The notes: a model not told the origin generated them from the letters alone. A DNA stretch of 64,000 nt from Calothrix sp. NIES-2100 (GCF_002368195.1 NZ_AP018178.1:4131421-4195420), one strand, 5' to 3'; shown: positions 34,655 to 44,828, numbered from the stretch's first letter. Numbers and translations: made by a program.

Positions 34655-36997
34655 ATGACTACCACACCTACTTTCTGGGGAAATGAAGTCACCTTTTCCT
34701 TTGATTTATTCGCTTTCAGCCCTAAAGTAACTGCACTCTCTGATAATACTTTTGCGATCGCCTGGGAAAACGGAACCGATATCTTCGGACGGCATCTTAA
34801 TTCTCTTGGCAGTTTCATGGGCGGTGACTTCCTTTACGCTTTGCCTACTTCCATTTCTACCTCTACCGACAAAGCCCTCAGCCAACCATTCATTGTCCAA
34901 CAGGCAGACGGCAAAGTAGTAGTGAACTACAACGAGCTTTTTGCCTCTGGCGATAATGACATTCGCTGGCATAGCCCCAATCCCAACTTCACCCCCAATG
35001 CTAATTCATCGGTGGTTACAGGGCTGAGGGGGCGAAATGAAATTCTTCTCGATACTACCGCTAGGTCAAATGGAGTCGGAGATATCGGAACTGCGACCGT
35101 TTATTTAGTTCCAGGTCTAGGCACTACCTCGAATGTCGCGCTTGACTTTGTGGATAAGTTTGGTAACTTCCAAGGAGGTGTCCTTGTCGATCCTCGTGAT
35201 GGAGAGAGTCAGCAAAATGCGGCAATTGCCGGTCGCCATACGGGACATGTTGTAGTTGCTTATGAGGTTGTCAACCAGACGACATTTGCGCGGGAGGTTC
35301 GTTTTCAAAGCTATGCAGCCAACGGAATGAACACCGGTGGTGGGGTTGTGAGTGCATCAAACGCCAATGCGGCGTTTCCCGATGTCGTTGCTCTGCGAGA
35401 TGGTACTTTTGTGGTTGCTTGGCAACAAGTGGGAAATGGGGGGATCGCGTTTCGGCGATATTTTGGCGAAGGCACACCAATCGATGACCAGCCTCGGTTT
35501 GTTTCCGGTGCTACAGGATTAGGACTCTTACCTAAGCTCACCGCCCTGAATGACGGCGGCTTTATGATTGCCTGGACTGACACTTTCGGCAGGGAATCCG
35601 ACGGCTCGCCGGATCTCGATGTGGTTATGCAGCGATTCAATGCCAGTGGCACAGAAATCGGTACGCGTCTCGACATTCGCGCACCGGGCGATCAAGGGTT
35701 TTTTGGCATGAGTATTGCCACCCTCGACGATGGGCGCGTAATCCTTACTTATCAAAGTGAGACGGGCGATTCTACCAACATCACGACTCTTAATTACCGC
35801 ATTGTCGATCCCCGTGACTCTACTATCGTTGGCAGCAATGAGGACGACAATATTGTTGGTCGAGAAGATGCCTCGCTGATCTCAGGACTCGACGGCAAGG
35901 ACAATATCATCGGTAGAGCAGGTAATGACACTCTTGATGGTGGAGTCGGCAATGACACTCTTGACGGTGGAGCAGGCAATGACAGTCTCCTTGGTGGAGC
36001 AGGCAATGATCTCTATATTGTCGATGCCATCGGTGATGTCGTCAATGAAACTGCTGCCGGTTCGGGCGGTATCGACACAGTTCAGTCGAGTATCAGCTAC
36101 ACCCTTGGGAGCAACGTCGAAAACTTGACCTTGACTGGTTCTGCTGCCATCAACGGTACGGGTAACACTCTCAACAATATTATCAATGGTAACAGTGCCA
36201 ACAACTCCCTCATCGGTGGCGATGGCAACGACACTCTCTCCGGTGGAGCCGGGAACGACGTTCTCAATGGTGGTTCTGGTGCAGACATGATGATTGGTGG
36301 TAGCGGTGACGACAATTACCTGATTAGTAGTGCTGCTGACGTAGTTACCGAGTTGGCTTCCGAGGGTATTGATACCGTTGTTTCTAATATCAGCTATGCT
36401 CTGGGAGCAAACGTCGAAAATCTCACCTTGACTAATGCTGCTGTTATTAATGGTACGGGTAACGACTTAAATAACTATATTTTGGGTAATGCTGCTGCTA
36501 ATATCATCAACGCTAACGGTGGAAATGATCAGGTTAATGGCAGAGGCGGCGATGATTCCATTAATGGTGGACTAGGTAATGACACACTTTCAGGAGATAT
36601 TGGCAATGATACCCTACTAGGTTCAACAGGTAACGATGTCCTTTTCGGAAACGATGGTAATGACAACTTAAATGGTGGCGATGGCAACGACATATTAACT
36701 GGCGGAAAGGGCAACGACATTCTCGTGGGTGGTTTAGGCGCAGATAAATTCAGCTTCTCCTCGCCATCGGAAACCATTGACATCATCAAAGATTTCAATC
36801 GCTCTGAAGGTGACAAAATTCAAATCAGCGCCAGAAGTTTTGGTGCCACCTCCCTGAACCAATTCAGCTATAACAGCAGTACTGGTGGTTTGTTCTTTGA
36901 TGCTTCACCCTCTGACAATGTTAGTCCTCTCCAGTTGACAACTATCGAAAACAAGCCTGCTGGATTCTCAACCCAACTCGATATTATTCTTGTTTGA
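34655..36997 (+). CDS. RTX-type calcium-binding secreted protein
   Basis: A 780-residue protein without a signal peptide. The N-terminal ~390 residues form repeated beta units (e.g. VTALSDNTFAIAWENGTD, VVALRDGTFVVAWQQVG, LTALNDGGFMIAWTDTFGR), probably a propeller. From about residue 395 follow RTX calcium-binding nonapeptides (GGAGNDSLLGG type). They are interrupted twice by a homologous block of the form DTVQSSISYTLGSNVENLTLTGSAAINGTGN. The C-terminus (ADKFSFSSPSETIDIIKDFNRSEGDKIQIS) is the usual type I secretion region. Calcium folds it outside the cell. It probably acts in adhesion or the sheath; no enzyme domain is visible. Confidence 0.9.
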   Translation: MTTTPTFWGNEVTFSFDLFAFSPKVTALSDNTFAIAWENGTDIFGRHLNSLGSFMGGDFLYALPTSISTSTDKALSQPFIVQQADGKVVVNYNELFASGDNDIRWHSPNPNFTPNANSSVVTGLRGRNEILLDTTARSNGVGDIGTATVYLVPGLGTTSNVALDFVDKFGNFQGGVLVDPRDGESQQNAAIAGRHTGHVVVAYEVVNQTTFAREVRFQSYAANGMNTGGGVVSASNANAAFPDVVALRDGTFVVAWQQVGNGGIAFRRYFGEGTPIDDQPRFVSGATGLGLLPKLTALNDGGFMIAWTDTFGRESDGSPDLDVVMQRFNASGTEIGTRLDIRAPGDQGFFGMSIATLDDGRVILTYQSETGDSTNITTLNYRIVDPRDSTIVGSNEDDNIVGREDASLISGLDGKDNIIGRAGNDTLDGGVGNDTLDGGAGNDSLLGGAGNDLYIVDAIGDVVNETAAGSGGIDTVQSSISYTLGSNVENLTLTGSAAINGTGNTLNNIINGNSANNSLIGGDGNDTLSGGAGNDVLNGGSGADMMIGGSGDDNYLISSAADVVTELASEGIDTVVSNISYALGANVENLTLTNAAVINGTGNDLNNYILGNAAANIINANGGNDQVNGRGGDDSINGGLGNDTLSGDIGNDTLLGSTGNDVLFGNDGNDNLNGGDGNDILTGGKGNDILVGGLGADKFSFSSPSETIDIIKDFNRSEGDKIQISARSFGATSLNQFSYNSSTGGLFFDASPSDNVSPLQLTTIENKPAGFSTQLDIILV

Positions 36998-37020
36998 GTC
37001 GCTCAGATTAATTAGGGTTG

Positions 37021-37233
37021 ATAAAAAATATCAACCCGTTATTCACAAATATTTTGATGTTCTTGATGAATGGGTTGGCGTTCATAAAAAACATCAAAGC
37101 GTTATTCAAAAATGCCTTGATGTTTTATATCAATAGGTTGACGTTAATAAGAAATATCAAGGCGTTGGTCACAAATGCCTTGATATTCTCTATGAATGGG
37201 TTGATATTGCTCACAAATGCTTTGAAGGCTCTC
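37021..37233. repeat. 63-bp tandem repeat array forming successive hairpins
   Basis: Three full 63-bp units (37021-37083, 37084-37146, 37147-37209) and a partial fourth. Unit 3 holds a perfect 11-bp stem, AATATCAAGGC (37153-37163) with GCCTTGATATT (37177-37187). Unit 2 forms AAACATCAAAGC (37089-37100) with GCCTTGATGTTT (37114-37125), one non-Watson-Crick position. Each unit is also composed of three degenerate 21-bp subunits, so an open frame of heptads (IKNIKAL, FKNALMF) exists from 37018, but it has only a TTG start and no ribosome site. It lies between the RTX and haemagglutinin genes. Confidence 0.85.
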
Positions 37234-37348
37234 GATTTTCACGAATCCAACAGGATTGATATAGTGACGAATATCACAAATATTGTTTAACGCTTCCAAG
37301 CATAGACTGCTGGGTGATAAATTCGGAACTGGTGAGGCTGGCTTAAGT

Positions 37349-40300
37349 ATGGCAATTAGAAGAGATAAAACTGGCTTTTCAGAGTTAGTAGGTATTTTCA
37401 GCTTTGCTGGCGTGTTTACCTGTGCCATATTATATTGTGGAAACTACGCTGATGCTCAGATTATTCCCGATGAGACATTAGGCGATGATCGCTCTTCAAC
37501 TATCACCCCCAATGTCAATATTAAAGGACTCCCCGCAGACCGCGTCGATGGCGGCGCAATTCGCGCTGCAAATCTATTTCACAGTTTCCGAGAATTCAAT
37601 GTTGGGGAAGGGGGGCGAGTTTATTTTGCCAATCCCGCAGGAATTGAGAATATTCTTACCAGAGTCACGGGAGGTAAAGTTTCCCATATTCTCGGTACTT
37701 TGGGAGTAAATGGTACAGCAAATTTATTTTTACTCAATCCCAATGGGATTATTTTTGGCAAAAATGCACGGCTAGATATAGCGGGTTCGTTTATGGCGAG
37801 TACGGCGAACTCATTTGTATTTGGCGATGGGATGGAATTTAGTGCGACTAATCCTCAAGCACCGCCACTGTTAAAAATTAATTTAACACCAGGGTTACAG
37901 TATGGCACAAATGACCCGTTGAGAACCATTGAAAATACAGGAAATTTAGCAGCAGGACAAGATTTAAGACTGTTTGCAGGTAATTTAGATTTACAGGGAA
38001 AGCTGCAAGCAGGCAAAGATTTAATCCTACAAGCCGATACTATCAAAGTACGCGATCGCGTTACCAATCCTTTCATTGCTGCGGCTGGCGGTAAGCTGTT
38101 AGTTCAAGGTAATGAAAATATAGATATTTTTGCCTTGAATCATCCCGGTAGCGGCTTGTTCTCCCGTGGGGATATGGTTTTACGTAGTGCTAATACCGTG
38201 GGTGGTGACGCTCATTTCTGGAGTGGTGGGAGTTTTCGGATTGAGAAATTAGACAGAAGTTTAGGTAATTTATTTAGTCCCCACGATCCGATTATTCGTT
38301 CTGGTGGCGATGTCAGCTTTTTTGCTTATCAAGGAGCTTCTTTACATATCTTAGCTGGGGGAAAGGTAGATATTGATACAGCAATTATCACAGAGCCAGA
38401 TACAGCAGGTGAAACTATTAACCCCACAACCACTCCTAGTTTGGCTAATGTAACTTTATCGGATGGAACTCCCATTATTATTGATGGTAGCGTTAAACCA
38501 ACCCTTGATATTCGCGCCGGGATGAACCCAGCAGCCATCGGGAATCCTTTAGGAACTATAGGCGATGCCGGTATTTTCTTAGACTCTTCCATTTCTATTG
38601 TCGCGCCGCCTGAGAACAATTCTGTAGCGACAAGTGCAGATATTACCATTGGTGATATTAGGGTAAATTCTCCCAAGGGCATTGTTTTACTCACCAATCA
38701 GTATCAGCCCAATCCGGCGCTGACAGGGGGAAACATTACTCTCACAGGGAAGGGAGTATTAAATATTGGCGGAATTGTCGCAGGTAGTGAGGAAGGTGAT
38801 GGAACTTCGGTTATTTTTGACTCAAGAGGTAAAATTACACTAGCAGGTAGTTATATTGATACCTTTTCTAGATATACTCGGGCTGGAGATATTGCTTTGC
38901 TCGCAAATGGCGATATCAAACTCGATGGTGCGGCAATTTACGCTAATGCGTTGACAATCTCTGTTGATGATGTAGCCAATGCTTTGGGTGGTGATGTTCG
39001 GCTCATCAGCAATAATGATGTATCCGTCAATGGGTCTATCATTAACGTAGCCAGTAATAGTGGCGGAAGTATAAATATTGATGCTCAAAACATCAACATT
39101 TTAGAAAGTTACATATTGTCTGGAATCCTCGGCAATTCTGGGACACTTGAAACTCAAGCCGGAGATCTTCAACTCAATGCTCGCCAGAATATCTCAATTG
39201 CAGGCAGTGATATCATCAATTCTGTAGTTAAAGGAGCAGTGGGTAATGCGGGGAAGATTTTATTACAGGCAAATGGATCTGTATCTCTTTCTGGTGGCAA
39301 CGGAATTTTCAACTCCGTAGGTTTTGGACTGAGCGCAGAAGGAGGCGGGTATGCACTTGGGACAGTGGGAGGAATCACAGTTAAAGCTGATTCACTTTCT
39401 TTAAGCGGGGGATATGAACTCGTAACTTCCACTCAAGGTCAAGGTAATGCAGGTAACATGGACATTGACGTTCGCAATCTGACTTCCTTGGATGGCATGG
39501 GTGAAGATGGATTTCCTAGTGGTTTATTTGCTACCGTCTTCCGCAGTGGAATTGGTAACGGCGGCAATATCAATCTCAGAACTGGCTCGTTGTCCATAAC
39601 CGATGGCGCTCGGATTCAGACTAAAAGTGAGGGACAAGGTAACACCGGAGATGTGACAATTAAAGCAAGCGATCGCATCTTTTTCGACGGGACAGAAAAA
39701 AATCCCAATCCCGCAATTCAACATTTAACGGGAATTTTTACGACGGTGCAAACTACTACTCCTCAACAAGGAGGAAACATTAACCTGCAAACAGGTGAGC
39801 TTACCGTCATTAATGGCGCTCAACTGACTAGCAATACTTTTGGACTTGGTAATTCTGGCAATGTCACGATTGAGGCTAGTGGTAAAATCTCCTTCGATGG
39901 TATCAACAATCGCGGCATTAACAGTGGCATATTTAGTGCTGTTGGCAGAGATGATAGGGGAAATATCGGTCAGGGAAGTGGTGGAAACATTCAAATTGTC
40001 GCCAATTCCCTTTCGCTAACCAATGGTGCTGCTTTAGCTTCAGCCGTTGAGGGGGTAGGGGATGCTGGCAAAATCAAGATTGTTGCACCAGAAGCAGTAT
40101 TTTTAGATGGTATAGCCAGCAATGGATTGCGTAGTGAAATAGTAACCTCTGTGGAACCTGAAGCAATTGGCAATGCTAACGATCTTGAGATTACAACTGG
40201 GTTACTCACCCTCAGTAATGGCGCTCAACTGCGTGCTAGTACTGCTGGACAAGGTAAAGCAGGCAACATCATCGTCACAGCCAACGCCTTGGAAGCCAGC

Positions 40301-41272
40301 AATGGCGGACAACTCCGCACCACTACATCAAGCAACTTTGATGCTGGCAACATCACCCTCAAAGTGCAGGACAACATTAGCCTATCTGGTTCAGAAACAG
40401 GACTCTTCGCCAACACCACTGATACTTCCATTGGCAATGGTGGTAGTATCTTCATCGACCCCAGAACTGTAAATATTAGAGATGGCGCAAAAATCGCAGT
40501 TGATAGCCAAGGCACAGGAGCTGGTGGCAACATTGAACTAGCAGCAGGCTTGCTCACTCTTGATCGTGGAATTATCTCCGCCGACACCCGCAGTAATTTA
40601 GGCGGTAATATTAACCTGAACTTGCAAGAGTTACTATTATTACGCAATGGTAGCCGAATTTCCACTAATGCAGGTAATAGTCAGTTTGGCGGCGATGGCG
40701 GTAACATCCTCATCAATAGCCCATTTATTGCCGCCCTCCCCAAAGAAAACAGCAACATCACCGCCAATGCCTTTACTGGTACAGGTGGTAAAGTTAACAT
40801 TAATGCCAACGGTATTTTCGGAATTAACCCCCAAGAACGCCTAACACCACTCAGCGATATTACAGCGAGTTCAGACTTTGGCATTCAGGGGTTTGTAACT
40901 ATTAACACCCCAGATGTAGATCCTAGTCACGGCTTAGTGCAGCTACCTACTAACTTAGTTGATGCTTCGCAAAAAATAGTTCAAAGCTGTTCTGCGAAAG
41001 GAAAAACCCCTGGGAGTTTTATCGCCACAGGAAGGGGAGGATTACCAGCAAATCCCCTGGAACCATTGCGAGGGCGTGCAGTGATGACAAATTGGGTAAC
41101 TTTACCAGCAGCAACAACAAATAAAATCACACAACAGACAGCAGAACCGCAACCGATTGTGGAAGCGCAAGGATGGATAAAAAGCGATCGCGGTGATGTC
41201 ATCTTAGTAGCTTTATCAGAGCAAATCTCTTCCCACCCCGCTACGATTTCTTGTAGTCAAATGCATAAATAA
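37349..41272 (+). CDS. Filamentous haemagglutinin N-terminal (TPS) domain exoprotein
   Basis: A 1307-residue two-partner-secretion (TpsA) exoprotein. A signal sequence ends near YADAQ. The mature N-terminus starts IIPDETLGDDRSSTITP and holds the haemagglutination-activity/TPS domain, including HSFREFNVGEGGRVYFANP, ILTRVTGGKVSHILGTL and LFLLNPNGIIFGKNARLDIAGSFMASTA. The remainder is a long right-handed beta-helix of GGNI...GSLSLTNGAQL repeats, ending with CSAKGKTPGSFIATGRGGLP, a cyanobacterial C-terminal signature. Export requires an outer-membrane TpsB porin that is not in the window. ATG at 37349 is chosen; an in-frame TTG at 37283 lies in the repeat flank. Confidence 0.92.
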   Translation: MAIRRDKTGFSELVGIFSFAGVFTCAILYCGNYADAQIIPDETLGDDRSSTITPNVNIKGLPADRVDGGAIRAANLFHSFREFNVGEGGRVYFANPAGIENILTRVTGGKVSHILGTLGVNGTANLFLLNPNGIIFGKNARLDIAGSFMASTANSFVFGDGMEFSATNPQAPPLLKINLTPGLQYGTNDPLRTIENTGNLAAGQDLRLFAGNLDLQGKLQAGKDLILQADTIKVRDRVTNPFIAAAGGKLLVQGNENIDIFALNHPGSGLFSRGDMVLRSANTVGGDAHFWSGGSFRIEKLDRSLGNLFSPHDPIIRSGGDVSFFAYQGASLHILAGGKVDIDTAIITEPDTAGETINPTTTPSLANVTLSDGTPIIIDGSVKPTLDIRAGMNPAAIGNPLGTIGDAGIFLDSSISIVAPPENNSVATSADITIGDIRVNSPKGIVLLTNQYQPNPALTGGNITLTGKGVLNIGGIVAGSEEGDGTSVIFDSRGKITLAGSYIDTFSRYTRAGDIALLANGDIKLDGAAIYANALTISVDDVANALGGDVRLISNNDVSVNGSIINVASNSGGSINIDAQNINILESYILSGILGNSGTLETQAGDLQLNARQNISIAGSDIINSVVKGAVGNAGKILLQANGSVSLSGGNGIFNSVGFGLSAEGGGYALGTVGGITVKADSLSLSGGYELVTSTQGQGNAGNMDIDVRNLTSLDGMGEDGFPSGLFATVFRSGIGNGGNINLRTGSLSITDGARIQTKSEGQGNTGDVTIKASDRIFFDGTEKNPNPAIQHLTGIFTTVQTTTPQQGGNINLQTGELTVINGAQLTSNTFGLGNSGNVTIEASGKISFDGINNRGINSGIFSAVGRDDRGNIGQGSGGNIQIVANSLSLTNGAALASAVEGVGDAGKIKIVAPEAVFLDGIASNGLRSEIVTSVEPEAIGNANDLEITTGLLTLSNGAQLRASTAGQGKAGNIIVTANALEASNGGQLRTTTSSNFDAGNITLKVQDNISLSGSETGLFANTTDTSIGNGGSIFIDPRTVNIRDGAKIAVDSQGTGAGGNIELAAGLLTLDRGIISADTRSNLGGNINLNLQELLLLRNGSRISTNAGNSQFGGDGGNILINSPFIAALPKENSNITANAFTGTGGKVNINANGIFGINPQERLTPLSDITASSDFGIQGFVTINTPDVDPSHGLVQLPTNLVDASQKIVQSCSAKGKTPGSFIATGRGGLPANPLEPLRGRAVMTNWVTLPAATTNKITQQTAEPQPIVEAQGWIKSDRGDVILVALSEQISSHPATISCSQMHK

Positions 41273-41449
41273 AACTTTTGTTCGTATTAATATTCAGATT
41301 TTCAACTTACCAAAACTCGGCGATCGCTCATGGCAGTTCAAGCGGGGTTCCCCCGCAACGTGCTGCTTCACCCCTCGCCGACATTAGCCAAACAAGGCAT
41401 TGGTATTCTTTTCCATGCCCCATTCCCACTTTAATTCAAGATTATTTCT

Positions 41450-44278
41450 ATGACAGAACCTAACAATACTTTCGACACCGCCACCAACATTGATCCAGAC
41501 TTCAACTTCTACCTAGAACAGAATGTAATTCTCAACGATTCAGTCAGTTCAACTGACACTGACGATTACTTCAAATTTTATACTCTCTATGGGCCATCGA
41601 CTCTCTACGCCCCTCTAAATGGCTTATCAGCCGATGCCGACCTCTACCTCTACGACCAAAACAAAAACCTTGTTGCCAGTAGTACCCAAGGCGGTAACCT
41701 GAGCGAGACTATCAACGCTGCGCTACAGGCAAATCAGTATTACTACGTGAGGGTACACTCTTATTCGGGAGGCTCCACAAACTATGGGCTATACCTATAC
41801 AATGACTATTCTGGCCCCACCTTAGCGACAGCTAGGGATCTCGGCACCAGCTGGGGACAAACTAGCGATAAATACTTAGCTTATAACAAGATAAACTGGC
41901 AAGACTATCTCGACTATCGCGATAACGTCGATGTCATGAAGTTCAAGATGGAAGCCCCTGGCACCATCAGTCTGCGGATGAAAGACTTCACCTATACTGG
42001 TGGACTACAAGCCAAGATGGAATTGCTCGACTCCAACGGCAATGTATTGCGAACGGTCTCCGGTACAGTGGGCGACGGTATCAATGTTGACCGCTTCTCT
42101 GCCGCTGCTGGCACTTACTACGTCAGGTACACCCAAATTTCCGGCTCTGACCCTTACACTGTCCGTATTGTCACTGATTATGCAGGTGACGTTACTGGCA
42201 CAGCAAGAGACTTAGGTAACGTCAGTGGCAGTAGTCGTCGTTTATACGATATGGTGGGAGGGGCATTTGGACTGCCAACCTATGAAGATGCGAACGACCT
42301 CTACAAATTCACCCTGGATAAGACTTCACCTATAGATATACAGTTGAGCATCGATACTTCTGCGTTTCCAACTCCCACCTTCGATGCCAATTTACGCCTC
42401 GCCCGTGACACAAACAACGACGGGTTTATTACCGCAGATGAAGTTTTGCTTTCATCGTCGAACCCAGGAGGCGATCGCCTCTCAACCACATTAGGAGCTG
42501 GTACTTATTACGTTCAGGTGGTGCAAAACGGGGCTTATACCAGCTATCAGCTAGATCTCGATTCAGACTTTGATGCAGTTCCTAGCGATCCACAGCCATA
42601 TAACAACATGTCAAAGGCGCGATCGCTTGGTAATCTGATTGGAGAGACACCTTACGATCTCGGTGATGGATTTGGCATCAGTGCAGGTGATTTCTCTGAT
42701 TACTTCAAGTTCACAATGACTGCTGCTGGAAAACTTTCGGCTTCAGCATTTAATAACTCCTACTACTCTAGAGCTACCCAGAATCCCTCTTTGTCAATTG
42801 TCCAAGACTTGAATAATAATCAGCGACTCGACCCTGGTGAAACCATTACGCCCTTTAGTAATGGCTCGCTGACAGCTAACCTGGCAGCAGGAACGTATTT
42901 TCTGCACACCACTGGTACTGGTGAACAAGCTGCCTACTACCTGCGTCTAGTCTCAGACTACGCCGGCAATACCTTAAGCACAGCCCGCCCACTAGCAGCA
43001 ATCAGTGGAGCCACGCCAGCTAACCAAATTTTCCAGGACTACATCGAACAATCCTTCGATGCTTCCAGCGATGTCAACGACTTTTATCGCTTTGATCTGT
43101 CAAGTACCTACCAAGTCACCCTGAACACAACAGGCGTTGCCGGTGAAGATTTATCACTTTCACTCATCAAAGATGTCAACAACAACGGTGCGATCGATGC
43201 AGGTGATATCCTAGCCACATCAAACGCCTTGGACTCCCCAACAGAAACTCTCTCACAGGTACTTGGGGCTGGGCGTTATTTTGTCCGTGTCCAGGGGGTT
43301 AACGGTTCCACAAACTACACCTTGACCTCAAAGTTCGCCAGTTCTACTAGTGAAGACCCTGATGATACAATCGCTAAAGTTGTGAATCGTTCAGGAAATA
43401 TCAAGACACTAGGCCAGTCCGCTGACTTTTCCATGAGTCCACAAACTGATGTCGATCTGGTGAAGTTGACTGTCTCTGCTGGGCAGAAGGTCGGGTTTGA
43501 TGTGGATTCTCGCAATGGCTCAAACCTTGATACCTACTTAAGAGTTTTCAACTCCAGCGGTACACAACTGGCGACCAACAACGATGGAGCCGCGCCGGGT
43601 GAAGCCGCCAGCAAGTTCTCCTACTTAGCTTATACATTTACTCAGGCAGGCACATATTATGTCGGCGTATCGCTGAATCCGAACTCCAATTACAGCGCGG
43701 TGAGCGGTGGTGGCGATGTAGCTGGTGTGGGGGCTACGGGAGACTACCGTCTGACCCTCAACGATCTCGGACGAGTATTCACCGGCGATGCTGGCAACAA
43801 TGCGATCGCAGGCGGTAGCGGTAACGATAACTTCAGTGGCGGTGCTGGCAATGACACCCTCTCTGGTGGTGCTGGTAATGACACCCTCTCTGGTGGTACT
43901 GGTAATGACCTACTAGTTGGTGGTGCCGGCAATGATCTGCTAACCGGAGGTGATGGGGCAGATGCTTATCGGTTTACAGCACCAAGCGATCGCCTGGATA
44001 CAATTAGTGGCTTCAGTGGCGCTGGTGGCGACAAGATTCAAATATCTGCCGTAGGTTTTGCTGGGGGATTGGTCGCAGGCACTTTAACCTCAGACCGTTT
44101 TCGTTCCGGTGCGGGCATTACGACAGCAAACACCGCAACTCAGCGGTTTATTTACAATACGACGAATGGAGCTTTCTTCTTCGATGCCGATGGCAGCTTA
44201 GGCGGATCGGCACCACTACAGATTGCCGCCTTATCCGGCAATCCTGCTCTGAGTAACACTAATATTGTGGTTATCTAA
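41450..44278 (+). CDS. PPC-repeat and RTX calcium-binding secreted protein
   Basis: A 942-residue protein with no signal peptide. At least five pre-peptidase C-terminal (PPC)-type beta-sandwich domains repeat through residues 1-770, with signature strands such as DDYFKFYTLYGPSTL, LPAGTYYVRV-type segments (AAGTYYVRYT, GAGTYYVQVV, AAGTYFLHT, GAGRYFVRVQ) and NYTLTSKF. From about 775 there are RTX nonapeptides (GGSGNDNFSGGAGNDTLSGG), then the same C-terminal module as the RTX protein at 34.7 kb (DTISGFSGAGGDKIQIS...), so both probably use the same type I exporter. No protease catalytic domain is present. EF-hand-like DTNNDGFITADE and DVNNNGAIDAGD loops may bind calcium. Confidence 0.9.
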   Translation: MTEPNNTFDTATNIDPDFNFYLEQNVILNDSVSSTDTDDYFKFYTLYGPSTLYAPLNGLSADADLYLYDQNKNLVASSTQGGNLSETINAALQANQYYYVRVHSYSGGSTNYGLYLYNDYSGPTLATARDLGTSWGQTSDKYLAYNKINWQDYLDYRDNVDVMKFKMEAPGTISLRMKDFTYTGGLQAKMELLDSNGNVLRTVSGTVGDGINVDRFSAAAGTYYVRYTQISGSDPYTVRIVTDYAGDVTGTARDLGNVSGSSRRLYDMVGGAFGLPTYEDANDLYKFTLDKTSPIDIQLSIDTSAFPTPTFDANLRLARDTNNDGFITADEVLLSSSNPGGDRLSTTLGAGTYYVQVVQNGAYTSYQLDLDSDFDAVPSDPQPYNNMSKARSLGNLIGETPYDLGDGFGISAGDFSDYFKFTMTAAGKLSASAFNNSYYSRATQNPSLSIVQDLNNNQRLDPGETITPFSNGSLTANLAAGTYFLHTTGTGEQAAYYLRLVSDYAGNTLSTARPLAAISGATPANQIFQDYIEQSFDASSDVNDFYRFDLSSTYQVTLNTTGVAGEDLSLSLIKDVNNNGAIDAGDILATSNALDSPTETLSQVLGAGRYFVRVQGVNGSTNYTLTSKFASSTSEDPDDTIAKVVNRSGNIKTLGQSADFSMSPQTDVDLVKLTVSAGQKVGFDVDSRNGSNLDTYLRVFNSSGTQLATNNDGAAPGEAASKFSYLAYTFTQAGTYYVGVSLNPNSNYSAVSGGGDVAGVGATGDYRLTLNDLGRVFTGDAGNNAIAGGSGNDNFSGGAGNDTLSGGAGNDTLSGGTGNDLLVGGAGNDLLTGGDGADAYRFTAPSDRLDTISGFSGAGGDKIQISAVGFAGGLVAGTLTSDRFRSGAGITTANTATQRFIYNTTNGAFFFDADGSLGGSAPLQIAALSGNPALSNTNIVVI

Positions 44279-44297
44279 ACGCCAACGATTTAGATCA

Positions 44298-44318
44298 CCG
44301 ACTTCTTTGAGAAGTCGG
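44298..44318. terminator. Hairpin after the PPC-RTX gene
   Basis: CCGACTTCT and AGAAGTCGG pair perfectly over 9 bp around a TTG loop, 20 bp after the stop codon. No U-tract follows, and the sequence resembles a dispersed AGTCGGGGATC repeat, so it is either a repeat or a weak terminator. Confidence 0.5.
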
Positions 44319-44548
44319 GGATCTGCAATAATTTTTATGGTGACTCGTAAAATCTGTGTAAAATCTGTTTTTTCTCTGCGCTCTCTGCGTCCTTGGCGGT
44401 TCAAAAATCATTTTTTTACCCAGACTTCACAGAGAGAAGAGATTAAAAAGAGATTTTTTGACCCAAATTTCTACCCACCTTGAAAGGGCTATTACTCATT
44501 GACAAAAAACACTAAATATGTAATTGGACTATATTACATCTGTCGTAG

Positions 44549-44770
44549 GGGTTTAGCAGTGCTCATACGTGTCAACTTAACGTGAAACCCTTGCCAAGAT
44601 GTGATTTGAGACAAAATCACGTACAACCAAGATCCGCGCTACCCCACCCCGGCTTTGCTGACGCAAAACCTCCCCTCCCCGCTTGCGGGGAGGGGATTGA
44701 GGGGTGGGGTAAAATGCCTGTGGAATAAGCGTTTTGACTTAAGTTGACACCAATGAGCACTGCTAAACCC
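44549..44770. mobile_element. 222-bp MITE with 32-nt terminal inverted repeats
   Basis: The left end (44549-44580, beginning GGGTTTAGCAGTGCTCAT) and right end (44739-44770, ending ATGAGCACTGCTAAACCC) are inverted copies matching at 29 of 32 positions. Inside lies another palindrome bounded by TACCCCACCC / GGGTGGGGTA (44640-44711), with an 11-bp GC-rich hairpin CCCCTCCCCGC TT GCGGGGAGGGG at 44672-44695. There is no ORF. This is a non-autonomous element, perhaps with a nested second repeat. Confidence 0.82.
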
Positions 44771-44828
44771 TGCACAGTGAGGATCTATTTACCATCGAAG
44801 TAATAATTAATCTTTCAGGACATAGTTT

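Noticed and set aside
37018..37290. Heptad-repeat protein over the 63-bp array
   Set aside because: TTG start only, no ribosome site, and the covarying hairpins explain the sequence better.
34706..44000. Numerous long antisense frames opposite the RTX, haemagglutinin and PPC-RTX genes
   Set aside because: They are shadows caused by glycine/asparagine-rich repeat codons; composition (Pro/Ser/Leu-rich) is not natural.
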